Numbered from the stretch's first letter, positions 46,053 to 58,756 are shown. The stretch is 64,000 bases of DNA from Theropithecus gelada (GCF_003255815.1 NC_037671.1:153504645-153568644), one strand, 5' to 3'. Numbers and translations: made by a program. The notes: generated from the sequence alone by a model not told the origin.

Positions 46053-47533
46053 TCACAGTTGTTATGAGAAAATATATCCTTGAAATACAACTTTAAAATT
46101 GCCCCCTTTGAATTTGTATCTAAAACATTCTTTTTTTCTTTTTCATACAGACAGTCCTTCTATAGCCATAAATTAAGTGCTACTACATTTCCAGGGCTAC
46201 CATAGGAGCCAAGAGAATAAACGAAGCTTATTTTGCCTTCATTTTCGAAGGTTATTTCTAAATATTTATTTGTAAATTTGTCTTTTAGTGAATTACAACC
46301 CCTAGTCCTATAGAAGGCATATTTTGTTGAAGGGTCAGTTCCTCAAAAGATCTAAAACATCCCATTTAATTGATAATCTGATTGAACTATCATATAACTC
46401 ACAATATAAACTAACCTAATCCCAATTTGGGCTAAGGATAAATTGGATTTTCTTGATGCAAGTAGTAAAACAATTCACACAAGGTCGTTCACTCAAAGGA
46501 AGACTCCTCTGTAAAATAACTACATAGGGAGTTGTGGACAGGGTTGAGAAAATAAATGAGATCCACTGAGGTGTACCAAGCCTAGCCATTACCACTCTTA
46601 GAAGGGTTCAAAGGCAGGAAATTCGGATGTTGGAGCCTGCTGAAAACTGGAATGAATCATGGAGGAAGGGACACACATGGGGAGCTGTAGATGGGTGGGT
46701 GAGTTAAGCTACTCACAGAAATATGACCCAAAGCAATGGAGTAGTGAAAATATAATAATTTCTCCTTCCTTCTGCCCTCTATTCCCCTGATGGTGCCTTC
46801 TTTTATTCAAATCCCATAAGAAACCAGACAACAAGAGAATCTGAGTGACATAGTCCATTGGGATTGGCAAAGAAAGGAGTAGAATACATGAAGACAGGGG
46901 AGGACCAATGAATAACAGCAAATAACCAGCACAGAAGTCACAGTGGGGCTGAGATTACAGTCAGCACAGCCATTCGGATGTTATTTACAGACGAGAATAT
47001 GTGTATATCAAGTATTGTTGGTATAAAATAAGCTTGTATTCTTCTGCCTCTGAAATTGAATCATGGAGAAGACTAAGAAATATGCACAATAGATTACAAA
47101 GCCAAAAAGAATAAACAATTGTGAGCTAAGTCATGTACTGAGAAAAAGAAAAAAAAGTGGAGGCTCAGTCCAGGAGAGATCACTGGGGGTAACAAATTTA
47201 TATTTTAACAAAAATCAGTTGACCAATTTTAATGATGGCTTAACTAGTGTCCTGAGCTTATTATGCTCAGTGTCATGGTAACTTGATAGTTGATGTAAGA
47301 TATTTTCCCAATCGTTGTGGAGGATATGCCCTACTGGAACCTACTTATTTGAGAAGCCTTTGAAAGAAAGTCTTGGCAGTATTCTCAGAGTGACCAAATA
47401 TTTCCGTCTTTGGAAAGAGTTATACAGTTTCAGAAACTGCTAAGGTAGCTGTGTGGTATTTGAGCTCTATAGGTGGACAGTGTAAATATATTACTTGACA
47501 AGATAAATGAATACCATAGAATAATAGGAAATC
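46053..47533. other. Low-repeat sequence
   Basis: Single-copy-like. The minus-strand frame at 46709-46921 (70 codons) has no recognisable domain. Confidence 0.5.
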
Positions 47534-47540
47534 ACCAAGT

Positions 47541-48246
47541 TTTTTTATCCGACATTTAAGTGCAGGGGTACATGTGCAGGATATGCAGGTTTGTTACATA
47601 GATAAATGTGTGCCATGGCTACACCAATCATCTCATCACCTAGGTATTAAGCCCAGCATCCATTAGCTATTCTTCCTGATGCTCTCCTGCCTCCGAATCC
47701 CCACCCTCCAACAGGTCCCAGTGTGTGTTATTCTCCTCTATGTGTCCACGTGTTCTCATCATTCAGCTCTCATCTATAAATAAGAATATACAGTATTTGG
47801 TTATCTGTTCCTGCATTACTTTGCTGAGGATAATGGCTTCCAGCTCCAAATATGTACCTGCAAAGGATGTGATCTTGTTCATTTTTATGGCTACATAGTA
47901 TTCCATGGTGAATACATTCTACATTTTCTTTATCCAGTCTATCATTGATGGACATTTAAGTTGATCCCATGTCTTTGCTGTTGTAAATTGTGCTGCAATG
48001 AACATATGAGTGCATGTATCTTTTTAACAGAATGATTTGTATTCCTTTGGGTATATACTCAGTAATGGGATTGCTGGATCAAATGGTATTTCTGCCTCTA
48101 GGTCTTCAAGGAATTGCTGCACTGTCTTCCACAATAGTTGAACTAATATATACTCCCACCAACACTGTAAAAACATTCCTTTTTCTCCCCAACCTTGCCA
48201 GCATCTGTTGTTTTTTTTTTTTTACTTTTTATTAATAGCCATTCTG
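47541..48246 (-). mobile_element. 5'-truncated L1PA-type 3' end, antisense, with TSD
   Basis: 706 bp of antisense L1 3' UTR and ORF2 tail ('gtacatgtgcaggatatgcagg', 'tggctacatagtattccatggtg', 'ttgtattcctttgggtatatactcagtaatgggattgctgg'). ACCAAGT occurs at 47534-47540 and 48247-48253. Divergence is moderate, suggesting an older L1PA. Confidence 0.92.
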
Positions 48247-48253
48247 ACCAAGT

Positions 48254-48685
48254 ATTTATGTATATAAAAAAGCAAAAATTAGAAATATCCTCATAAAATA
48301 TTTTACCTCATTTATCAAAATAGTTGGAGCAATTATAAATAAGAGAAAATCCACCATATGATTAATTTACTCTTATCTTTGCACAGTTTCTGGGTTTTCT
48401 AAAATGCAACATATTATTGACAAAGCATTCCATCTTTTAGACAAATTCTACAACTTTATCTCCTCTGACAAATATTTCTAAGTTCAATTTAACTGAACCC
48501 ATAAGCACTAGAACTCATTATTTCCTTAGTGAATCATTTGAACAAATATATATCACTGCCGGAAATAATTAGCTAAATTACTAGATTGAATTCTGTTCAT
48601 ATAATTGTTTGTCATCTGTCTCTTCAAATATTTGTAGCAATTATTTTATTTTTATTTTGCTAAGGTTTACATTGGAAAAGGACAT
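48254..48685. other. A/T-rich sequence
   Basis: No recognised feature. Confidence 0.4.
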
Positions 48686-48689
48686 ATAT

Positions 48690-48950
48690 GTTGGGAAGAA
48701 TCATACAGTGATTAATCCTGTGGGCTTGCAGTAGAGTCCACAGATTTGAGCTGTGGCTCCTCCTTGCTAACTGTTTACCTTAATGAAGCTTTTAAACTTC
48801 TACAAACTTTACTTTCTTTATCTGTAAAATGAGGAATAATAGCAATATTTCTGCAAGAATTATTATGAGGAATGTATGAAAAATGTATCTTGATTGGTCA
48901 GCGATTTAAGTATTTAAATTATTATTGCTATTGTTAGTACATGTATCTAA
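48690..48950 (+). mobile_element. MIR, sense
   Basis: 'gagtccacagatttgagctgtggctcctccttgctaactgttta' then 'actttctttatctgtaaaatgaggaataatagc' and 'attattatgaggaatgtatgaaa' follow the MIR order, including the conserved 'atctgtaaaatg' core. Confidence 0.8.
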
Positions 48951-49305
48951 TATTATACACATCTAAAATATCAAAATAATGATAATATTTACTTGTTTAT
49001 CAGTATGCCGTTTTTTGATGTTTATATCACTGGATATTAGCACAAACAACACAATATGCAACGTTCTCATACTTTAGACTGACCCATTACTTAATTTAGT
49101 GTATAATATGCCTATGAATAACAGTAAATTAATATTTTAGACTTAATATTTCTCTTTTGCAATTACTGATCTTTTAAAATAATTTATTATTGGTGAATTG
49201 AGAAATAAGATTTTAATATTAAATAGTCCATCTTATGAAAAACATATAATAGCTTAGTAATTTGGGTGAAATTTTAGAGAAAATAAATTCCTAAATGTTA
49301 AGTGT
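48951..49305. other. A/T-rich sequence
   Basis: No recognised feature. Confidence 0.4.
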
Positions 49306-49310
49306 TTCCT

Positions 49311-49601
49311 GGCTGGGCATGGTGGCTCACACCTGTAATCCCAGTACTTTAGGAGGCTGAGGTGGGAGGATCACTTGAGGCCAGGGGTTTGAGACCAGCC
49401 TGTGCAATACAGCATGACTCCATCTTTACAAAAAAATAAAATAGAAAACTTATCCAGGCATGGTGGCACATGCCAGTAGTCCCAGCTGCTTGGGAAAATG
49501 AGGTGGGAAGATCATTGGAGCCCAGGAGTTTGAGGCTGCAGTGAGCTATGATTGCACCATTGCACTCCAGCCTGGACAACAGAGTTAGGCTCTATCCCTA
49601 A
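49311..49601 (+). mobile_element. Alu (AluJ-like), sense
   Basis: 'ggctgggcatggtggctcacacctgtaatccc' through 'actccagcctggacaacagagttaggctctatccct', strongly diverged. GTTTCCT occurs at both ends (about 49304-49310 and 49619-49625) as a partial duplication. The expected A tail is replaced by a palindrome. Confidence 0.93.
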
Positions 49602-49623
49602 GAAACTTTTTTAAAAAAGTTTC
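49602..49623. repeat. 22-bp perfect palindrome at Alu 3' end
   Basis: GAAACTTTTTT joined to AAAAAAGTTTC. The two halves are exact reverse complements. Confidence 0.97.
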
Positions 49624-51293
49624 CTCTAGTCACATTCTGAGGCATTCTAAAAAGTCAACATTTCCATCTGTTCTTTCTATAATTAGTGAAGCAGGTGGTG
49701 TATGTAATATCCATGGTGAAGTAAAAATCATTTGGGCTTTCAAAAACTCTAATATGAGTGTATAAGAAATTAGCACTACTCCTGTTTACAGAAATTTTTT
49801 TAATGGAAGACAAATAATTTTAGTCATAGATATTTTGTTTTCCCCCATAAAAATAGAGGAAGACCTTAGGCCATTTGTGCCTAATCCCATGTATTTAGAA
49901 AGTAGACTCTCCAAGAAAAAATAATTCTAGAGATCAGAAATTCATATCCACAATTAGTACGCCTTGGCTTTTCTACCATACTTTACTGCATTCCTCATGT
50001 TGCACATAACATACAGACACAGACACCCAAGAGAAGGTGGCTTAAACATTAAAGGGGATTTACTGGCTTTCATAAGTATGTAACTCTGGGAGCCCCTTGA
50101 CTTTCTGAGCTGGTTTTGATTCAACAACCTAATGGTATCTTTACGGACCCAGTGTTTTTTGGTATTTATTTTCACCCATAGTCAACTTCATCTTAGAGCT
50201 TTCCTCATGACGACAAAATTGTTGCAGCAATTCTAGTGTGTATAACCATACATCATCCTGAAATAAGAGGGTTTCTTTCCCAGCATTCTAAGCAAGGGTC
50301 CTAAAATTCACTTGTCAAAGTTCAGCTTCTGATTGGATCAGTTACGATTACCTCCATACATTTGAAGTAACCACTATGCAGGGGATTAGAAATGTGCTGA
50401 TTGATTTAGGTCAATCAGATGCCATGCTCTCTAGTTTAACTTTTCTTATAGTATCTGGGCTACATAGTGGAATGGTATATATACAAACTGAAATTCATAA
50501 TGCTTTTAGGAAGGAGAAAGGAGTCAATAGATGCTGACTAGATGGCCAATTAATCCACTGCAGGGACTTTAATCAGAGTCAGAAAAAAATCACAAAAATC
50601 ACAAAATCTAATCTCAGAGATTTTGCTAATATAACTACATCTTAAATTACATCTAGAAACAAATAAAAGCACATCTAAAGAATATGTCTACTAATATTAC
50701 AGTAATTATTTAACTTGTGTTTTCTCAAAGAGAGACTGTATTACCAAGGGTTACCTATTTTTTTAAATGCAGATCTCACTGAAGCATATAGATCTTGGGA
50801 TGCAAAAGTCTTAAATGACTGTGGCCAAGTGTATATTAGGCAATGTGTTGCAATGGAGTGTATTATTAGTTACAGAAATTGGGTGCTTAAAAAAAACTCC
50901 TAATAAATGAATAATATAATATAAAAATCTAAAAATATCCACTCCTAATGGCATCTGGGAGACACTTGTCATGTGAATCCATCATGCTCAGTTCAGATAC
51001 CTTTTCATCTGCATGCATGATATTATTGGATTTCTAGATCTGGTTTAGCACTGGATGGTTTAAGAATGCATATATGAAAATTATATGTGGTTTTATCTTT
51101 ACCATTTCTCTGGTGCCATCAACAACCACACCTCTATTTCAAATAGACCTCCAGGACTGACAACTAACTGTGTATGAAGAGGGAAGGAAGAGTTAACATT
51201 CCTCTTCCGTCTTTTTGGTTTTAGCACAACCACTCTGGATGAGTTGAGGCAAAACTTCAGTTAGAAGAGACTTGAGAATATTGGGCCAATACA
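49624..51293. other. Low-repeat sequence with a possible ancient repeat
   Basis: The stretch at 50030-50430 ('gaaggtggcttaaacattaaaggggatttactgg', 'cttctgattggatcagttacg', 'agaaatgtgctgattgatttaggtcaatcag') resembles an ancient repeat whose consensus reads '...ttaaacaataaaggaatttattggc ... ctctgattggaccag'. I cannot name it. The rest is single-copy-like. Confidence 0.4.
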
Positions 51294-51298
51294 CAATA

Positions 51299-51836
51299 CA
51301 TATTAGTCAAGTTTCTCCAGATAGTTAGAACCAATAGGTACTTAATAGAACCTTTGAATGTTATAAGGAATTGGCTCTTGCAATTATGGAGGCTGATGAG
51401 TCTCCAAATCTGTAGGTGGCAAGCTGGAGACCCTGGAGAGCTGATGGTTTTGTCCTTGTTGAGTCTGTAAGCCTGAGAACCAGGTATAGTTCTAGTATGA
51501 AGGCTAGTAGGTTTCAGATCCAGGAAGATTCAGTGTTTCAATTTGAGTCCGAAGGCAGGAAAAAAACCCGTATCCTAACTCAAAGGCAAGAACACTTCTT
51601 TTACTCAAGAAAGCCTCAGCCTTCTTGGTCTGTTCAGGACTTCAACTGACTGGGGGAGTCCACTGAGTGGGGGCCCACCCACATTATAGGAAGGACAGTC
51701 TGATTTTCTCAGTCTGCCTATTCAAATGTTCATCTTATCCAGAAACACCCTCACAGACACATCCAGAATGATGTTTGACCAAATGTCTGGACATCCCATA
51801 AGCAAGTCAAGTTGACACATAAAATTAACCTTCACA
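51299..51836 (-). mobile_element. LTR-like repeat with perfect 5-bp TSD
   Basis: Same family as 32793-33232: 'tctccagatagttagaaccaatag', 'ggaattggctcttgcaattatggaggctga', 'caggacttcaactgactggggg', 'tgatgtttgaccaaatgtctgg' and 'gttgacacataaaattaacc'. CAATA flanks it at 51294-51298 and 51837-51841. At 538 bp this is the most complete copy in the window. It supports an LTR identity because of the 5-bp duplication. Confidence 0.85.
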
Positions 51837-51841
51837 CAATA

Positions 51842-54370
51842 TAAGCTCAGGATGGTTTGTGTGAAAAGTTAACAGATGCTGTAAATTCTTCTTTAGGGAC
51901 TGAACAAAGCAATTCTTTTCAATTCAAATGAACAAGATATAAAGCATTGCTCCAAATTTTTTATGACTTTAGAGCCAAAATTCTTCAGTTCTTTATACGT
52001 TTTTATCCACATGTAATGACCTACACAGAACAAATAAACATGGGTTTGTATATGACTGTATTTGGAGGAAAGAATTAGGAGGATTAGAAGGATTAACGAT
52101 ATAGAAAATGTTATTTAGCCTAGAAAAGAGTTCCAAAAAGGACACCTTGAGAATGTGCATATCTTCAGGCCAAACTATGCTTAAAATTTTCCAGGAAGTT
52201 TATTGGTGCTAATATTTCTTAAAATCTTCCAGAAGAGTAGGCTCAGACAATAATTTGATAGTCAAAGTATTGCATATTATATATAAAAGGAATTACTGCT
52301 AAGTTAGGCCACACATGAGTTGATTTACATGAAGAAGAAAGGGCTTGGTGGTAGTTTATGCTTGGTTGACGCTGGAGGTCGGAGAAGTGCAGAGAAAGAC
52401 CCCCTTGACTGCATCTCAGCCTATGCACAGAGAGGCATAGGTAATTGAAAGAGTAATTGAAAGTAATTGAAAGATCCCTTTTTATAAAGGATTCCATGAA
52501 ACAAGGGAATCTTGAGCATTGTCAGTTCAGGGCTCTGGTCTGAAATGTGACTGAGAGAGAGCGGTATATTCTAGTTGTTTATTTTTTCTAAGCAACACAG
52601 CATGACACAGACATAGAGAAGACTGAAGGAAATTCAGTGTCATTTTGTTCCCTAGTGAGTTTGCAGCTTTGTAAGCAACAAGAGAGGTTACCCTTATCTG
52701 GAAATAATATTTTCATGAAGGGCACACACAGCAGCAGCAGTGTGAGAGGCCACCCTCAGAGTGCTTTGGTAGAGAGCAAACTTCAGGGAGATGCTGGACT
52801 AAGTCCAAAGAACTGTTTGTAAGCTTATACAAGACAAAACAACAGGCAGAGAGGACTGGATGGGGATGCTGGATATTTTTTATAGACAGATGGAGTCATA
52901 ATCCAATGGTATTTGAGTTGTTGCTGTTAATAAGATTACTTCATATTGGCAAGGGATGTATTCAATAGCCTATTTTTTAGCTTTATGATTGTAAAAACTA
53001 AACAAACAAATATAAAAAGAGACAATTAATGAACCTCAAGGCAAAGAATACTTGTACTTATGCTATGTATTTCAAGGGAACTCTGTTTTCCTATTACATT
53101 GCTTCCGTGTCAGTGACTTCTAACGTCAGTTGTAAAAAGGATTGCGGATTACTTACGTTCAGTTTAGAGGTTAGTTTGATTGCCTGAGGCATGGATAATT
53201 AAATGAATAAAGGAAGACCCAGGAGTTCTCTTTTATATTGTGGGAAGCTAGCATTTGATATGCAAACCTTTAAAGAATAATTCTTCAGATTGGTTAGCAT
53301 CGTCAGAGATGAGAAATAGTTACTTATGAGAAAAACATGAAATGTCTTTGATGGGTTTGCATAAATGACTCCTCTACATGGCCCTAATTCTGATGTTTTT
53401 TGATGTTTTAAGAATAATTTTTTTGTTAGTAAATTGCAGTATGTGAACTATACAATAATCTTTCAACACATTTCTTGTTCTGCTTATATTAGAACTGTGG
53501 GTTTGAGGTATTCAGACAAGAACTGTGTCTGGTAAATGGATTATATTTTCTATGGAGTTGCTGAAAGACACATACAGCATTAACACTTGAGTATAAATAA
53601 ATTATTGAATTTGATGGTATTTGGTTCAGACTGGATCTTTACTCTGAAAATGTTCTTTTCTCATGTTCGTTGCCTCTTGACTCCATCAACTTTGTTTTAG
53701 AACTAGTTTCGACACAAGAGAAGAAAAAGTGAGAGCCTTTTACTTGGTAGATTGAGGCTCAATGTTATAATGAACGTCAATCTAGCTCTCGTCTTTACTT
53801 ATTTCTGAAAATTGGAATTCTGGCTTGCTCCTGTTAATAGGCTATATGGATTAATTAAATTAACTAATTTTTCAAGGATTCGAATATGGTCAAACTCCCT
53901 ACCACAATAACATTGTGACATCCAAGTAAGTAAGTTTGAAATTGTCCTTAACTCTACTTTCTACCTCATACCTTCTATCCCACATTTAGCTGTTTATCAA
54001 GTTCTATGTTTTCAATGTTCTCGTGAATATTGTTGGTGTTTTGCCCATATCCCCTTGGGTTTTCCTGTCCTTTCCATGTAAAATGACCTGATTTCCAAAG
54101 GCCATTTTTGTCTAATGGCAGCCCTTGTGTTGTTGAATCCATTTTGCCCTCCTGCTACTGAATGCACTTCACAAAATAAGAGTTGGAATGAAGAGATAAA
54201 GAATAGAGGTTCCTGGGAATTAGCAGCCTTCTGGAAGGAGCCCTTAATTGCTAAGTAGCATATTGGCTCAGGGTGTGCTGTTGAGGGAACTCCAAAGTTA
54301 TACACTTCTTCACCTGTTTTTCCATAGCACTTTTCCTCTGTGTTTCTTAGATTTGATTATAGAACATCCA
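51842..54370. other. Low-repeat sequence, no gene recognised
   Basis: Single-copy-like. A GTAATTGAAA triplicate lies at 52441-52474. Frames at 52243-52497, 52637-52822 and 54012-54305 have no recognisable domain. Confidence 0.5.
52441..52474. repeat. Three tandem GTAATTGAAA units
   Basis: GTAATTGAAAGA, GTAATTGAAA, GTAATTGAAAGA in a row. Confidence 0.95.
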
Positions 54371-54374
54371 TTAG

Positions 54375-54510
54375 ATCTTATCTCTTTTGACTCCTCCTCT
54401 CGACTGCTCCAGCAAAGGGACCAGAAAAGGGACTTATCTCTGCATTTCCATGATCTTGGGCTAAACTTGGCTCATGATGGGCCTTCAACAAATGGCTACT
54501 GAAATGAACT
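54375..54510 (+). mobile_element. L2 3' end, sense (weak)
   Basis: 'agggacttatctctgcatttccatgatc' and 'gatgggccttcaacaaatggctactgaaatgaactg' fit the L2 3' order loosely. Confidence 0.45.
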
Positions 54511-54737
54511 GGGATTATCCTTTGTGGCATCGAAATCCCTCAATCACCCTTTTTAGTCCTCTGATTCCTCTAGAATTGTGGAGTGTTTGACCCTCCATAG
54601 AACATAAGCTTCTCTTTCAGGGAATGGACTCTAGGACTCTTGTGCCTGAAATTCCAACTCATGACTTTTGCCTTCTAATTGATGACAAGTTTCATTTGAT
54701 TTGTTTTTCTGATTTTTGCTTTCCTGGCTAGTCTTTC
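54511..54737. other. Low-repeat sequence
   Basis: No recognised feature. Confidence 0.4.
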
Positions 54738-54920
54738 CAAAAAAGAAGAAGAAGAAGGAGAAGGAGAAGGAGAAGACAGAAATGAATTAAGAAGAAAGTG
54801 AATGAGAAAAAAAGAAAAGGAGAAAATAAATGAACAAAATGAGAGAGAGATGACGGGGAGAAGGAGGGAGGAAGTAAAATGACAGGAAAATTAAAATAGA
54901 GAAGAACGTTGAGAGCTCAT
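54738..54920. repeat. GA-rich polypurine region with (GAA)n/(GGA)n
   Basis: Starts with AAGAAGAAGAAGAAGGAGAAGGAGAAGG and continues as an almost pure A/G strand for about 180 bp. Confidence 0.9.
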
Positions 54921-55794
54921 GTTAGATGTTCTTCCTCTTCTCAATAAAGTTGGAGAGAAAATCAGTTGCTGAGATAAAGAGATAAGAAGATACAGGATTG
55001 AGTGGAGTGGAAAAGGCTTGAGAAACCTGAAGAGGAAAACAGTGCAGATAGATAAGCAGCAGTGAGGCACAGTATTGGCATTTCTTCAATCAGTAAACAA
55101 TTACAGAGCACCAATATGTATCCTGTCCCATACTGAGCATGATTGAGATGAAGAATACACATCCATTACTTTATATCAGTATTTTCATTCTATTATTTTC
55201 GCCAAGTTTACTCCTCAAAACATCTAAATACTATTAGCCAAAAATATGAAAACATTTATTTAAAAAGCAAAACATATATCAAGTATTTAAGCCTTGAAAC
55301 TAAGCATTCTTCCATTACATATAGCTGCTACCGATGTCAGAATCTATTATTCTGCTGTTTTGTTGTCCAGTAAAGAGAAAAATACTTCTGGCAATATCAC
55401 TTTCTTTATTATCTTTGCTGAAGTTATCCAGAAAGCAGGATATTGAGTCATTGTCCCAAAGCAGAAAAAAATACCTGCTGATGTCTGCTCAGAGGTTTAC
55501 AATATATTCTAAAGTAAAGTGTAATTTTATAACTAGAGTCTTTTGACTCAATTTCACAATTCTAAGAACTTTTAGGCCTATGGCAAAAATCTTAATCTAC
55601 TGGTTCAGGTTTTAAATTCAATCATAATCTTACATTATTCTTCCATATCACATTTCCTTATCAGTTTTCCCCAAGAAAGAAGGCAATATTATATGTCAAA
55701 ATTACTATGTACACTATTTACACTTTAAACCTTGTGCAAAGTTAATTATGCAATTATAAACAATGTACATAATAAGTAAAAGGGTGGAATTGGC
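54921..55794. other. Low-repeat sequence
   Basis: No gene recognised. An L2/MIR-like patch is possible at 55080-55150 ('agcaccaatatgtatcctgtccc'). Confidence 0.4.
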
Positions 55795-55920
55795 ATCTGA
55801 CACACCTGAAATAAATTTTTTTTCTGTCACTTATTAGCTGTGACCTCAAAGAAGCTATTTAGTCTTGTTATATTTTAGATTCTGCTCCAAAAATGGGGAA
55901 AATGGAGTAATTTAAGAACC
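55795..55920 (+). mobile_element. MIR-like, sense (weak)
   Basis: 'gtcacttattagctgtgacctcaaagaagctatttagtc' followed by 'ttctgctccaaaaatgggg' follows the MIR core order. Confidence 0.6.
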
Positions 55921-58702
55921 CAGTGAATTAATAGATTGAAAACTAATAAAAAATTGGCTGGTAATAACACAAAGTTGATAAATGTTAACAATTTATACTG
56001 AATATTTGCTTTTCTTTCAGTTTGCTTTAAGCTGTTCATTATGTGGTCTACTTTCCTATACACTGAGAATTTCCAACCTAAAACTCTTGGTGAGGGAGTC
56101 TACTTTGTTATATAGAAACTTAAATGACAAGCATTTATGATGCTTTGTTGTCTTGCCTCTCTCACAGTTAGGCTTGGAAACCACGTGCCATGTGGCCTAT
56201 ACTTTGAATTGAGATAATGTTGCAAAGAAATATACACAGAAGTGAATCTGTCTTAAAGAAGAAAAAGACAGCCATAACAATGACAATCACCTTCCAGGGG
56301 CAGCAATATCAGGAGTCCCAGCAGACATTTAGAATTGTTAGTGGTGCTTCCTGTGGCTTTGAATGTGTTTCAGCAGTGGCAACAGTGGCAAGAAAAGTGG
56401 CAAGTTCATAGGGTATTATTTTGGCTGCTGATCTAACTGTGTGACTGCTAAACCTGGTTCTCTAATACCACTGAAATTATTTCAAAACCTGCTTTTATCT
56501 TGAATCAGCCAGTGTTAGTTTTTGTTGCTTTCAATGAAGAGCCCGGATTCATAAAAAATTGGGACCAGAAATATTTGCAAGCAACAAGCCTAAGGGAAAA
56601 TTAGGCATGGATGTTGGGGGGTTGAGAAGTCTGGGATTTGTTAACTGGCTTGGAGGCAGAAAAAAACATCTAGTATTAAAGGAAAGAACTTTGGTAGGCA
56701 ACGGCATGTGGTACCCAAGCCACTAATTAAATTATTCCCTGTGGTCATCTACTACGAAACAACCATTCGAAGAAAGGCTGTGACAGACCCAGTGTCTATT
56801 ACAGTATAGTATGAAGGGCAATTCAATTAGTATGGAAGACTTTTTTCTGAATATATAGACATCCTAAAAAAAGAGAATGGTTTTCTCAAATTCCAAAATT
56901 CTTGGCTTAAGGCACAGACTGTAAGGGAATTTCTAGGTCCCTGCTGATAGAAGAAAAGATATCCATCATCTTTTGCTATGCATAGCTAAGATACTGAAAA
57001 CAAAATGTAAGATTGAGTTCATGTATTGCTGAATTGTGTTGAGTGAATTCATTGTTCATACTTTTATTAGTGCATGCAAAACACTGTCCAGATACAAAGA
57101 TAAATAGATCTTGCTTTTCAGTGCAGAGAGGCACAAACAACTTAATTGTAGTTGTTTAATCACCCAGATGAACCCACCTGTTTTTGTTAGGATTATATTT
57201 GCCTGCAAGTAACAAAAGTCTAACTAGTGTGGTTTGTACCTAAACCAAGAAGCCCCGAGGTAAGACATGGTCAATGCATTCAAAAGCTCTGTGGTGTTAG
57301 GGCCTATGGCTCTGTGCTTCACTTTGATGTTCCCTCATGTCAAAGGATGGCCACTGCAATTCTTACCTCTTCATTCATGTTCAAGGTAAGACCATGTTAA
57401 GAAAAAAAGGGCAAAATCTGCTGTGTATTTCCCCATTTATCAAGAAAATAAACATTTTCCCAAAATACCATCAATCTTACACACTTCTGCTAAGGTATCG
57501 TAGTTACCTTAGGTACGTGTGTGTCCACCCTGACAATAAGAAAGTATAGAAAAAAACAGGGGAGGTTTGTCATGATGCATTCCACTGGGCTACACACATT
57601 GCTCTCTGAATCAAAGTGAGAGTGTTAAAAAAGGAGGTAAGGAATGAATATAAAGTTGTCAACTAATAAGGTATGCCACATTATCCTGTATTTATTTTGC
57701 CAGATTCTGAGTGTATGATTGGAATACATATTTTTAGTAACTTGCAGCACCTCCATTTACTCATCTAAACCATGGGATAAAGGTCACTATGACAGAAAGG
57801 ACAAAATGCAATCTGGTGATTTCCTTTCCTAGCAAGATAATAAATTGGAACCAATACTCTATCCCTGGAGAAAAAATACCATTATCAAAAACTTGAAAGA
57901 AGCCCAAGATACAATAAAATGCCCTGTTCTTTGGAAAGATCTACTGGAATGCCTCAGACAGCTGATATATCCCCCATCTCCACCAAATTTCAGTGATGTG
58001 GTAGTCCGCTGATTTTTCGAAGAATATATTTTCTCTCTTCCGCAGCTGGTTTTTCTCACGAAGGTTTCCAGCGTGGTTGTCTCTTGTTGCTTATCTGTCT
58101 TCTTTAGCATAATGTCATTGATGTATAAGTAAACTACTCAGTTTTGTGCAGTATCCTGGGGCTTCAGGTCCCCTCAAGCTATATTACAAGAGTGTGGGTG
58201 AGAGTTAACAGAGGTGAAAGACAAGAGTTTAAGTGTACATGTCCAGAGTCACATCAGTGTGCTTTGGGTTTGAGAGCCAGATGAACTAGTCACTTGAGTG
58301 TTCGTGTGTGTGTGTTATTATGGGTGTGTTTGCAAAGACAACTCTAATACAGTTACTGATTTATTTCTAACCATTCTTTCTTAAGTTATTTGAGTTTTGG
58401 ATTACCGTTCCTAAAGGAAACATGTATTGTATTTTTAATTAGATTGGTTGTTAGGCCAGCCCATACAGGTCAACTTAGTCTTGTTAAGCCATGAAGTAGG
58501 TATAGTGTGATTGCACTAATGAGCATTTTAGGTCCTATAAAAAGGAAATCATGAACTGCAGTGGAAGAAGAAAAAAGAGGCATCTTTCTGTCTTCAGGGC
58601 TTTGGAAAAAAATAAAAGAACCAAAACTGTTGCTATTCTACTTCCTGGTTATTGATGTGTGGCCCTCATCCAGCTTTACTGTAAGATACACATTCCAAAA
58701 TT
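55921..58702. other. Low-repeat sequence, no gene recognised
   Basis: Single-copy-like. A possible ancient repeat (same type as 50030-50430) lies at about 57185-57420 ('tgcctgcaagtaacaaaagtctaactagtgtgg'). Frames at 56217-56411, 57337-57549 and 57859-58110 are unplaced. A splice-site-bounded segment at 56021-56089 is given as a finding. Confidence 0.45.
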
Positions 58703-58705
58703 ACT

Positions 58706-58712
<7 letters not shown>

Positions 58713-58756
<44 letters not shown>

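Noticed and set aside
46130..46221. Splice acceptor-like 'tttttctttttcatacag' followed by AATAAA at 46216-46221
   Set aside because: No donor or coding frame follows, and pyrimidine runs with AG are frequent. A terminal exon cannot be supported.
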